Positions 1 to 7,024 of a stretch of DNA of 64,000 nucleotides are shown piece by piece (within the stretch, counting starts at the first letter, position 1; each line of letters opens with the position of its first letter). The notes under the pieces are model-generated. The model saw only the letters and a list, made by a program, of their open reading frames with translations. It was not told where the DNA came from and ran no database searches. Source of the DNA: Streptomyces sp. MJM8645 (GTDB taxonomy: Bacteria > Actinomycetota > Actinomycetes > Streptomycetales > Streptomycetaceae); contig NZ_LJJF01000001.1 in assembly GCF_001625365.1 (NCBI RefSeq), positions 1-64,000 of the forward strand. The letters are read 5' to 3'. The translations under genes were made by a program, and so were the position numbers.

Positions 1-80
1 ACAGACACAGGCACAGGCCAAAGGCCAGAAAGCAAGAACTCAGGACTTCAGGAATTCAGGAAAGAACAGGAGGGCCCGCC

Positions 81-569
81 ATGCACACCTACGACCTCAT
101 CAACGAAGCCATCATCCACGCCCCCACCCAACAAGTCTGGAACCACCTCATCGCCGAACTCAACGGCACCACCACCTGGTGGACCCCCCACAACACCCAC
201 CAACCCGGCAACCCCACCCCCGAACACCCCGGCGGCACCACCCACATCACCATCCACCCCAACGGCCACACCAAACCCGGACCCAAAATCCACACCACCG
301 CCACCACCACCCACACCACACCCCCACACACCCTCACCACCACCCACACCGGCCACTTCACCGGCACCACCACCTACACCCTCACCCCCACCCACAACAA
401 CCAACACACCAAACTCACCATCACCTTCACCACCACCCCCCACGGATGGCCCACCCTCCTCCCCAAACACACCATCCCCAACCAACACACCAAAGCCACC
501 CACAACGCCCTCACCAACCTCAACCACCAACTCACACACGGCACAGCCGCAGACAGGAGCACCTCGTGA
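81..569 (+). CDS. SRPBCC-fold protein (polyketide cyclase/dehydrase-like)
   Basis: A 162-residue protein with a short N-terminal segment (IIHAPTQQVWNHLIAEL) typical of the START/SRPBCC helix-grip fold, whose members bind hydrophobic ligands and include polyketide aromatase/cyclases. ATG follows a purine-rich GGAGGG Shine-Dalgarno about 7 bases upstream. The last bases overlap the GTG of the hydrolase at 566 (GTGA), so the two are translationally coupled. Composition is extraordinary: long runs of Thr, His and Pro codons (ACC, CAC, CCC), with almost no Ser, Cys or Met. Position next to a hydrolase and a phosphopantetheinyl transferase suggests the edge of a biosynthetic cluster lying mostly to the left of the window. 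The substrate cannot be told from sequence. Confidence 0.75.
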   Translation: MHTYDLINEAIIHAPTQQVWNHLIAELNGTTTWWTPHNTHQPGNPTPEHPGGTTHITIHPNGHTKPGPKIHTTATTTHTTPPHTLTTTHTGHFTGTTTYTLTPTHNNQHTKLTITFTTTPHGWPTLLPKHTIPNQHTKATHNALTNLNHQLTHGTAADRSTS

Positions 570-1453
570 CCACCACCGCCGACGTCACCATCACCGACCT
601 CGCCACCACCACTCCCGACGGCGCCCGCCTCACCGTCGCCATCCACCACCCCGCCCACATCGACACCCACGACACCACCGCCACCACCACGCCCCTGATC
701 GTCCTCGCCCACGGCTGGGGCGCCACCCACACCGTCTGGCACGCCACCGCCCGGCTGCTGGCCGCCCAGGGCCACACCGTCGCCGCCTACGACCAGCGCG
801 GCCACGGCACCAGCACCCTTGGCTCCAACGCCCTCACCATCCAGCAACTCGGGCACGACCTCGCCACCGTCGCGGACGCCCTCGCCCCCCACCGCCCCGT
901 CGTCGTCGCCGGCCACTCAGGCGGCGGTTACGCCGCGCTCGCCTATGCCACCCAGCTCTACGCCGACGCCCCCCGCACCGCGCCCCAGCGCCTCGTCGGC
1001 CTGCTCCTCGCCGCCAGCGCCGCCGACGACCAGCAGACCCCTCCGGGCGAACTCCGCATCATGAAGACGAAGGCCTTCCAACGCGCCCTCAGGAACCCCC
1101 GCCTCGGCCGCCAGCTCCTCAAGAAGACCCTCCACCCCAACGCCCCCGCTCACACCCAGGAGACCAACCGGCGCCTCTTCGCCAACACCGACCCCCACAC
1201 CCGTCTCACCACCTTCGCCTCCACCAGCACCATGGACCACACCCCCCACCTCCGCCACATCACCACCCCCACCACGATCCTCCGCGGCACCCACGACACC
1301 TCTGTCGGCCAGACCCACATCCGCACCCTCCAGACCCACCTCCCCAACACCACCGTCGACACCCTCTCCGACGCCGGCCACATCCTCCCGCTCGAAGCCC
1401 CTCACCAACTCGCCCGCCAGATCCACCAACTCACACTCACTTCGCAGCGGTGA
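566..1453 (+). CDS. Alpha/beta hydrolase
   Basis: The start is the GTG overlapping the upstream stop by four bases; the open frame extends further upstream but only as an antisense-like His/Pro/Arg-rich shadow. The 295-residue product has the classic fold signals: an oxyanion HGWG segment (LIVLAHGWGATHTVW), the DQRGHG motif, and the nucleophile elbow GHSGGGY in AGHSGGGYAALAYA. A late Asp (GTHDTSVG) and His (DAGHILPLE) complete a Ser-Asp-His triad. It is a cytoplasmic lipase/esterase/epoxide-hydrolase-type enzyme with no signal peptide. It is coupled at its 3' end to the PPTase by another GTGA overlap, giving a three-gene operon. Substrate unknown; a tailoring or editing role in secondary metabolism is an inference. 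Confidence 0.88.
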   Translation: MTTTADVTITDLATTTPDGARLTVAIHHPAHIDTHDTTATTTPLIVLAHGWGATHTVWHATARLLAAQGHTVAAYDQRGHGTSTLGSNALTIQQLGHDLATVADALAPHRPVVVAGHSGGGYAALAYATQLYADAPRTAPQRLVGLLLAASAADDQQTPPGELRIMKTKAFQRALRNPRLGRQLLKKTLHPNAPAHTQETNRRLFANTDPHTRLTTFASTSTMDHTPHLRHITTPTTILRGTHDTSVGQTHIRTLQTHLPNTTVDTLSDAGHILPLEAPHQLARQIHQLTLTSQR

Positions 1454-2112
1454 CCACCACCACCCTCACCACCGAGCTGGGCAGGCTCCTGCCGCCAACT
1501 GTCCACTGCACCGAGGCCTTCGGGCCGCCGCCCCAGGGCGCGCTCCTTCCTGCGGAGCGCGCCCACATCAGTGGCCGATCGCCCCGCAGGCAGCGGCAGT
1601 TCACCGCCGCCCGTACGCTCGCCCGTCGTGCTCTCGCCCAGCTCGGCCACCCGCCGGTCCCGCTCCTCCCGGGGCCGGGCGGGGCTCCCGAGTGGCCGTC
1701 GGGGACCGTCGGGAGCATCACCCACTGCGACGGTTACACCGCTTGCGCTGCGGCGCACACGGCCGATGTCGTCTCGCTCGGCATCGACGCCGAGCCTGCT
1801 CTACCGCTCCCCGACGGGGTCCTCGCCCTCACCGCTTCCGAGGACGAACGTCACCGGCTCGACCGGCTACCTCACGGCCAAGTCCCTTGGGACAGACTGC
1901 TCTTCAGCGCCAAGGAGGCCACCTATAAGGCCTGCTACCCGCTCACCCGACGCTGGACCGGTCTGGCCGGCATCTCCGTGCGCCTCCACCCCGACCGCAC
2001 CTTCACCGCCCACCACCCCCACCTGCCCGGTCGCTGCCACGGCCGCTGGACCACCACCGGTGCCATCCTCCTCACGACCCTCACCATCCCGCACGGGACG
2101 ACGACCGGTTGA
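1450..2112 (+). CDS. 4'-phosphopantetheinyl transferase (Sfp/EntD type)
   Basis: 220 residues. This family transfers the phosphopantetheine arm of CoA to a serine of acyl- or peptidyl-carrier proteins. The family signatures are present: the Mg-binding SLGIDAEPA segment near residue 115 and the downstream WDRLLFSAKEATYKACYPL motif (WxxxxSxKEAxYK) near residue 155. An N-terminal basic stretch (RSPRRQRQFTAARTLAR) matches the usual R-Q-x-x-R-A CoA-binding area. The GTG start overlaps the hydrolase stop, so it is the last gene of the three-gene operon. Presence of a dedicated PPTase supports the idea that carrier-protein-dependent biosynthesis genes lie nearby. Confidence 0.9.
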   Translation: MTTTTLTTELGRLLPPTVHCTEAFGPPPQGALLPAERAHISGRSPRRQRQFTAARTLARRALAQLGHPPVPLLPGPGGAPEWPSGTVGSITHCDGYTACAAAHTADVVSLGIDAEPALPLPDGVLALTASEDERHRLDRLPHGQVPWDRLLFSAKEATYKACYPLTRRWTGLAGISVRLHPDRTFTAHHPHLPGRCHGRWTTTGAILLTTLTIPHGTTTG

Positions 2113-2314
2113 GCGCGCAGCACCGAAGCACCACCGAACCGCGAACCGGCCGCCGCAGGGCCTACAGGCCCCGCCCCCACGTGCGGCGTCGGAGCGAGGC
2201 CGACACGGGGGCGAGGGGGCGAGGCGACAGCTGACGGCTCCGGTCAGCGGGACGATCCGAGGGACAGGACAGGGAGCCCCGGCCCATGGACCTGCCCCGC
2301 CCGGGCGCTCGCCC
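2113..2314. other. Intergenic region between convergent genes
   Basis: About 200 GC-rich bases between the PPTase stop and the methyltransferase stop. I see no gene; the only clear structure is the terminator-like hairpin at its right end. Confidence 0.6.
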
Positions 2315-2328
2315 TCAACGGGCGGGGC
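2294..2328. terminator. Hairpin at the end of the methyltransferase gene
   Basis: GCCCCGCCC at 2294-2302 pairs perfectly with GGGCGGGGC at 2320-2328 across a 17-base loop that contains the methyltransferase stop codon. Placed between two convergent genes, it probably stops transcription from both sides. Confidence 0.55.
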
Positions 2329-3154
2329 CCGCCGAGCCGTTGTCGGCCGTGCGCACCGCTTCGATGAACCCCGTGGTGCTCGGGCCCGAGCCGGGCGGGA
2401 AGGGGCGGCCGTACGCGACGGCGACCTCGTCGAGCAGGGTGAGCCGGGTGGTCCAGCCGTGGGCGTCAAGCCACTCGTGGGTCTGGGGGCCGAGGCCGCC
2501 CTGCCACAGGTCGGTGATGTGGGCGAGGGTCGGGTCCTGCGGGGTGCTGGTCACGTCCCGGCCCTTTTCGAGCAGCAGTCGGCTGCCCGGCGCGGAGAGG
2601 GTGCCGACGGCGGTGAGCAGGCCGGCCGCCTGGTCGGCGGTGAGGTAGACCAGCAGTCCTTCGGCCAGCCAGGCGGTGGGCCGCTCCGGGTCGAAGCCGG
2701 CTTCGACGAGGCGGCGCGGCCAGTCCGAGTCCAGCAGGTCGCCGGGCAGCGTGGTGCGTTCGCCGGCCGGGTCGGCGCCGAGTTCGTCCAGGACGTGCTG
2801 TTTGAAGGTCAGGACGGGCGCGAGGTCGAGTTCGAAGAGGCGGGTGCCGGACGGCCAGTCGAGCCGGTAGGCGCGGGCGTCCAGGCCTGCTGCGAGCAGG
2901 ACGACCTGGTCCGCGCCGGCGGCGAGCAGACGGTCGTCGTAGAAGCGGGTGCGCAGGATGCCGTGGACCACCAGGCCTTTGGCGAGGCCGCTCGCCGGTC
3001 CCGAGGTGGGCATCGACATGCCGGAGGCGGTGACGAAGGCGGCGGCGTAGGGGTCGGTGAACAGCGGTTCGGGGCGGGAGCTCTCGTAGGCGCGCACCAG
3101 CGCGACGGACAGGGCCGTACGGGAGACCGGGCTCAGCGGGTCGGTGGTCGTCAT
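2315..3154 (-). CDS. Class I SAM-dependent methyltransferase (LCMT/PPM1-like, TIGR00027 type)
   Basis: 279 residues from the ATG at 3154. It matches the actinobacterial leucine-carboxyl-methyltransferase-like family often called putative O-methyltransferase (Rv0725c-like). Landmarks are the N-terminal helix SRTALSVALVRAYES, the SAM-binding loop VVLLAAGLDARAYRLDWP around residue 85, the acidic FELDLAPVLTFK strand, and WLAEGLLVYL around residue 165. The reading frame stays open far upstream because of GC bias, but that part is the antisense of the neighbouring region. The gene stands alone, convergent with the PPTase operon. The methyl acceptor is unknown. Confidence 0.88.
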   Translation of the reverse strand: MTTTDPLSPVSRTALSVALVRAYESSRPEPLFTDPYAAAFVTASGMSMPTSGPASGLAKGLVVHGILRTRFYDDRLLAAGADQVVLLAAGLDARAYRLDWPSGTRLFELDLAPVLTFKQHVLDELGADPAGERTTLPGDLLDSDWPRRLVEAGFDPERPTAWLAEGLLVYLTADQAAGLLTAVGTLSAPGSRLLLEKGRDVTSTPQDPTLAHITDLWQGGLGPQTHEWLDAHGWTTRLTLLDEVAVAYGRPFPPGSGPSTTGFIEAVRTADNGSAGPAR

Positions 3155-3261
3155 GCCCGGGAATCTACCCCGGCGCCGAACCGGCCGGGCCGGCACTCCC
3201 CTCACCGGTCCGGACGGGCACCTGGCCTGCGGGGAAGGCGAGTTGACGCAACGCCACGAGG

Positions 3262-3936
3262 TCACGTCAGGAGGTGCCGCCAGCGGTCGGCGGACTCCAC
3301 CATGTCCTGGATGACGCGCTCCAGGAACGTCCCGCCCCTGGCGAGCCGCTGCCCCACGGGGCTGTCGGGCCCGAACTCCGCCGCGGCCGTCATCGCGATC
3401 TGCGCCGTCCCGAGCGTCTCCCGCGAGCCGATCATGATCGAGTGGTACCAGGCCTCGTCGTCGACCACGTAGATGTCGCGACGCCGCTGCGGGTCGCGTT
3501 CGCGCCGGACGTACCCGTGCTGGACCAGGTAGTTCACGGCCACGGAGACGGAGGCCGCACTGACGTTCAGCCTGCGGGTCAGCTCGGCCGCGGTGCGCCT
3601 GCCGTCCTCGGACAGCAGCAGGTCGACGTGCACGCGCGCCGTCATCCTCGGCAGCCCCGTCCTGACCGCCATGTCGATGATCTCCTCTCCCGTCGGGCTG
3701 CCCGAGGGCCCGTCCGCGGGTGGCGGTGCCGGGGTGCCGCGCCGCGCGCGCTGGACCGTCGCCCGGTGCGCCTGTTCGGGCCGGTAGCCGCTGGGGCCGC
3801 CGTTGCGTCCGATCTCCCGGCTGATCGTCGAGGTCGGCCGGTCGAGCTGTCTGGCGATCTCGGCATAGGAGAGCCCGTCGGCGAGTCCGGCCGCGATGCG
3901 CTGGCGGTCCTGCTGGGTCAGTCGTCCTCCTGGCAT
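3262..3936 (-). CDS. MarR/GbsR-like regulator with IS30-type N-terminal helix-turn-helix
   Basis: 224 residues from the ATG at 3936 (MPGGRLTQ...). Residues about 5-65 (LTQQDRQRIAAGLADGLSY, IARQLDRPTSTISREI, then YRPEQAHRATVQRARR) look like the HTH_38 DNA-binding domain found at the N-terminus of IS30-family transposases. Residues about 100-224 are a winged-helix GbsR/MarR-type domain (LTRRLNVSAASVSVAVNYL, then GYVRRERDPQRRRDIYVVDD). It therefore has two DNA-binding modules. It is transcribed divergently from the P450 across a region with a 17-bp palindrome and probably represses that promoter. The upstream in-frame ATGs lie inside the palindrome region and lack a good ribosome-binding site. 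Confidence 0.85.
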   Translation of the reverse strand: MPGGRLTQQDRQRIAAGLADGLSYAEIARQLDRPTSTISREIGRNGGPSGYRPEQAHRATVQRARRGTPAPPPADGPSGSPTGEEIIDMAVRTGLPRMTARVHVDLLLSEDGRRTAAELTRRLNVSAASVSVAVNYLVQHGYVRRERDPQRRRDIYVVDDEAWYHSIMIGSRETLGTAQIAMTAAAEFGPDSPVGQRLARGGTFLERVIQDMVESADRWRHLLT

Positions 3937-3966
3937 GCCGCCAGTATTGCCTTCGCATTCATTCAT

Positions 3967-3983
3967 TGCAATGCGGCATTGCA
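3967..3983. promoter_or_regulatory. 17-bp palindrome in the regulator/P450 divergent promoter
   Basis: TGCAATGCGGCATTGCA is a perfect palindrome around a single central base. Related half-sites (CATTGCAT near 3998, CAATGCAA near 4059) recur in the same AT-rich 180-bp gap between the MarR-like gene and the P450 gene. It is a strong candidate operator for the adjacent regulator. Confidence 0.6.
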
Positions 3984-4118
3984 TTCGACTTCAGTGTCAT
4001 TGCATCAATTTACCGCTGTTCACCTGGGAATACTCATTCGACTGATTGCGACCATGCTCAATGCAACGTAGCTTTCGAATAGTCCCGAAGACACATTTCC
4101 GCGAGATGAGGAACGGTC

Positions 4119-5309
4119 ATGGGTGAATCCGTCCACACCGTCACGACGCTGCCGACGGCGCGCCCGCCCGGCTGCCCCTTCGACCCGCCGGCCGAGCTGA
4201 CCGACGCCCGACGGCACGGCCCGATCAGCCGCTACACCCACCCCGGCGGGGCGGCCGGCTGGCTGATCACCGGGTACGAGCTGGTCAGGTCGGTCCTGGC
4301 CGACCCGCGGTTCAGCTCGCGCAAGGAGCTCATCAACGTGGGCGACTTCGAGATTCCTCCGGCGCCGCCCGGCGAGTTCCTCCTCATGGACGACCCTCAG
4401 CACGGGCGCTACCGGAAGCCGCTGGTGGGCAAGTTCACCGTGCGGCGGATGCGGCTGCTCGCCGAGCGCATCGAGCAGATCACCGCCGAGTGCCTGGACG
4501 CCATGGAGGCGGCCGGGCCGTCGGCGGACCTGGTGACCGCGTTCGCCAAGCCCATCCCCGCCATCGTGATCTGCGAGCTGCTGGGGGTGCCGTACGAGGA
4601 CCGCGGCTCCTTCCAGGAGCAGATCGACTCGTTCGTGAACGGGGAGACGAGCGACGAGGAGCTGATCGCGGCCTACACGGCGACCCAGCAGTACCTCGCG
4701 GAGCTGGTGGCCGCCAAGCGCGCGAACCCCACCGACGACGTGCTCAGCGACCTCATGGACAGCGACCTCACCGATGAGGAGCTGAGGGGCGTCAGCCTGA
4801 TCCTGTTGGCGGCCGGGCTCGACACCACCGCGAACATGCTGGCGCTGGGCACCTTCGCGCTGCTGCAGAACCCGGCGCAGCTGGCCGACCTGCGCGCCGA
4901 TCCCACGCTCACCGGCCGGGCCGTCGAGGAACTGCTGCGGTACCTGAGCGTCGCCAAGTCGTTCATGAGGACGGCGCTGGAGGACGTCGAGGTGGGCGGC
5001 CAGACCATCAAGGCCGGCACGACGGTCATCCTGTCGTACAACACCGCCAACCGTGACCCCGAGCGCTTCGCCGATCCCCACGTGCTCGACTTCCGGCGGC
5101 AGTACGGCGGGCACCTGGCCTTCGGCCACGGCGTCCACCAGTGCCTGGGGCAGCAGCTGGCCCGCGTCGAGCTGAGCGTCGCGATCACCGCCCTGGTCAA
5201 GCGCTTCCCCACGCTGCGCCTGGCCGTACCGGCGGAGGAGGTCGGCCTGCGGCCGGAGACTGCGGACATCTACGGGGTGAAGAGCCTCCCGGTCACCTGG
5301 GACGTGTGA
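4119..5309 (+). CDS. Cytochrome P450 (bacterial class I)
   Basis: 396 residues, normal length for a soluble Streptomyces P450. It carries the I-helix oxygen-activation motif AGLDTT (Asp235), the K-helix ExxR (E271-LL-R274) and the heme-binding loop FGHGVHQCLG with the thiolate Cys342. The opening PPGCPFDPPAEL is typical of the CYP105 group of actinomycetes. ATG is preceded by GAGGAAC. No ferredoxin or ferredoxin reductase gene is next to it, so redox partners must come from elsewhere. It is divergent from the MarR-like regulator, which suggests substrate-inducible expression. It would hydroxylate or epoxidise an unknown small molecule. Confidence 0.95.
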   Translation: MGESVHTVTTLPTARPPGCPFDPPAELTDARRHGPISRYTHPGGAAGWLITGYELVRSVLADPRFSSRKELINVGDFEIPPAPPGEFLLMDDPQHGRYRKPLVGKFTVRRMRLLAERIEQITAECLDAMEAAGPSADLVTAFAKPIPAIVICELLGVPYEDRGSFQEQIDSFVNGETSDEELIAAYTATQQYLAELVAAKRANPTDDVLSDLMDSDLTDEELRGVSLILLAAGLDTTANMLALGTFALLQNPAQLADLRADPTLTGRAVEELLRYLSVAKSFMRTALEDVEVGGQTIKAGTTVILSYNTANRDPERFADPHVLDFRRQYGGHLAFGHGVHQCLGQQLARVELSVAITALVKRFPTLRLAVPAEEVGLRPETADIYGVKSLPVTWDV

Positions 5310-5374
5310 CCGCGAACCAGACCGGGCGAGGTCGGGGCCAGGGTCGGGGTCGGGGTCGGCGCCGGGAGCCGGAG

Positions 5375-5411
5375 CGGCCCGGCACACCCACGGGGGGTGT
5401 GCCGGGCCGCC
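5375..5411. terminator. Bidirectional hairpin terminator
   Basis: A perfect 16-bp stem (5375-5390 with 5396-5411) closes a five-base loop, between the convergent P450 and small secreted-protein genes. The core arms are GGCCCGGCACACCC and GGGTGTGCCGGGCC. Confidence 0.8.
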
Positions 5412-5424
5412 GGCGCCACCGGGT

Positions 5425-5766
5425 TCAGGGGGTGTAGCTCACCCAGCCGCTCAGGGCGGTGGTGTTCGGCGGGCAGTAGACGCGCACGTTCAGGAAGGTG
5501 GTGTACGGGCCCACGGTGCGGGTGGAGCCGTCGGAACAGCTCACGTTGACCCACCACTTGGTGGTTCCGGTGCCCGAGCAGGAGATGTTGAAGTACTGCT
5601 GGGTGCCGTCGCTCCCGAACGTGCCGGTGCTGCAGTTGATGCTCTGCAGCGCGTCCGGGGAGGCGGTCTGCGCCTGTGCTGCCGGGGCCGCGGCGAGGCC
5701 CAGCGCCGTGGCTGTGGCGAACGCCGCGAGGCCGCCCGCGATCCTGTTCCTGGTCCGGTTGTTCAC
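5425..5766 (-). CDS. Small secreted protein with signal peptide
   Basis: 113 residues from the GTG at 5766. Residues 1-32 form a clear Sec signal peptide: basic NNRTRNR, hydrophobic AGGLAAFATATALGLAAAPA, cleavage near AQA. The mature part of about 80 residues has four cysteines (INCSTG, FNISCSG, NVSCSDG, RVYCPP), enough for two disulfides. It is rich in Thr, Ser, Gly and aromatic residues (TTKWWVNV), suggesting a small beta-sandwich. I do not recognise the family. It is followed by the strong shared terminator at 5375-5411. Confidence 0.75.
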   Translation of the reverse strand: MNNRTRNRIAGGLAAFATATALGLAAAPAAQAQTASPDALQSINCSTGTFGSDGTQQYFNISCSGTGTTKWWVNVSCSDGSTRTVGPYTTFLNVRVYCPPNTTALSGWVSYTP

Positions 5767-6193
5767 AGCTGTCCGTCCTCGGGGTCGGTGGTGCGCGTGG
5801 GGGCGCCGGGCGGCAACTCGCAGAGCAGCCCGGCGCCCTGTCTGCGGTGACTTTAGGGAGCGGTCGGATCCGCGAGCATATGACGGCGGAAAATGCGTCC
5901 ACCCCGGCCTGGTCAGGCCTCTTGGCCCGTCGATCGCGAATTCCTGCGACGGGGCACCGCCGATGGGGCGGCCGAGGTGGTCCGCCCGCGCCCGGAAACG
6001 ACCGAAAACACGCGGGCACCGACGCACCGCCCGCACCCCCGGCATGGCACAAGTCCGTTACAGCGGTGCCGGGTTCCTCCCGCCCTACCCCTGCCCCTGG
6101 CATCATCCAAGTCCGTGCCGCCCCCGGAGCCGCCCACGGCGTGCCGGGGCGTCGGCCCGCATGGCGACCGATGTCCAGACGAGGGGGAGTCCG
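5767..6193. other. Divergent intergenic region (about 430 bp)
   Basis: Lies between the small secreted protein and the membrane protein. It contains a comparatively AT-rich stretch around 5850-5895 that may hold promoters. I see no coding sequence with convincing composition and no repeat. Confidence 0.4.
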
Positions 6194-6895
6194 ATGGCTC
6201 TGTTCGGCAAGCCGCCGGGCCCGCAGGACGCCCGGCCGCGCGGGCGGGCCACCGCGCTGACGCTGCGGGTCGTGGTGCAGGCCCTGCTCCTGCTGCTCGG
6301 CCTGTCCGCGGTCGGCCTCGGGTTCGCACGGTTCGTCGCCGCGTACCACGAGGGGTGGGCGTATCGCGGCGCCCCGGTCTGCGGCGCCCCGGCGATCGGG
6401 CCCGGGGTGGACTGCACGCTGCGGGAGAGCGGGCGGGTGACGAAGAGGGCGGCGGAGCGGGACGGCGACTCGACCTCGTACACCCTGACCGTGGCCCGCG
6501 AGAAGGCTCCGACCGGCGCCTACGACGTCGGGGAGGCGTTCTACGACGACGTGCGGACCGGCACGGTCGTGAACCTGACGGTCTGGAGGGGCCAGGTGGT
6601 CGAGGTCGACTACCAGGGGCACCGGGCCCGCAATCCGCACACCCTGTGGCTGGCCGTCCTGAAGCTGGCGCTGCTGGTCGGCGCGGGCACGGCCCTGATC
6701 GCGGGCGGCCTGCTCGGGCCGAACGTGCGCTCCTGGTGGATCCCGGCCGGGATGTCCGTCCCCGTGGCGGTCACCACGCTGGTGGGTGCCGCCATGCTCC
6801 TCCTGATGGACTGGCCGCTGCCCGTGACCGTGACCCTGGCCGTCCTGGCCTGGCTGCTCGCGGTCTCCGTCATCAGCGGGATGTCCGTGGAGTAG
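6194..6895 (+). CDS. Membrane protein of unknown function, four predicted TM helices
   Basis: 233 residues. The ATG at 6194 is chosen because GAGGGGGAG lies just upstream; an in-frame ATG at 6161 would add eleven residues. TM segments are seen near residues 25-45 (VVVQALLLLLGLSAVGLGFA), 155-175 (LAVLKLALLVGAGTALIAGG), 185-205 and 210-228. An extracytoplasmic domain between TM1 and TM2 carries two cysteines (APVCGAP, GVDCTL) and a beta-rich segment (STSYTLTVAREK). Similar four-helix proteins are common in Streptomyces without known role. Confidence 0.75.
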   Translation: MALFGKPPGPQDARPRGRATALTLRVVVQALLLLLGLSAVGLGFARFVAAYHEGWAYRGAPVCGAPAIGPGVDCTLRESGRVTKRAAERDGDSTSYTLTVAREKAPTGAYDVGEAFYDDVRTGTVVNLTVWRGQVVEVDYQGHRARNPHTLWLAVLKLALLVGAGTALIAGGLLGPNVRSWWIPAGMSVPVAVTTLVGAAMLLLMDWPLPVTVTLAVLAWLLAVSVISGMSVE

Positions 6896-6929
6896 CGGCC
6901 CGGAGCGGATCCGGAATGCCCCTCACAGG

Positions 6930-6980
6930 TTGTCAGGTTCCCAACGTGGGAAACAGTTGTCAGGTTCTCAACGTGGGAAA
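6930..6980 (+). repeat. Tandem pair of 24-bp repeats with internal palindrome
   Basis: Two copies (6930-6953 and 6957-6980) differ at one base and start 27 bp apart. Each begins TTGTCAGGTTC and contains a palindrome; in the first copy it is TTCCCAACGTGGGAA, a perfect TTCCCA/TGGGAA pair around ACG. They sit directly upstream of the M64 peptidase gene and look like tandem operators. Confidence 0.8.
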
Positions 6981-6986
6981 TAGGCT
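6957..6986 (+). promoter_or_regulatory. Predicted promoter of the M64 peptidase gene
   Basis: TTGTCA at 6957-6962 as a -35 element and TAGGCT at 6981-6986 as a -10 element are separated by 18 bp, fitting a HrdB-type promoter. The second repeat copy, with its palindrome, fills the spacer, so a bound protein would block RNA polymerase. Confidence 0.55.
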
Positions 6987-7024
6987 GCCACCTCCCGCTC
7001 ACGCCACCACCGGGGAGGCCACCC

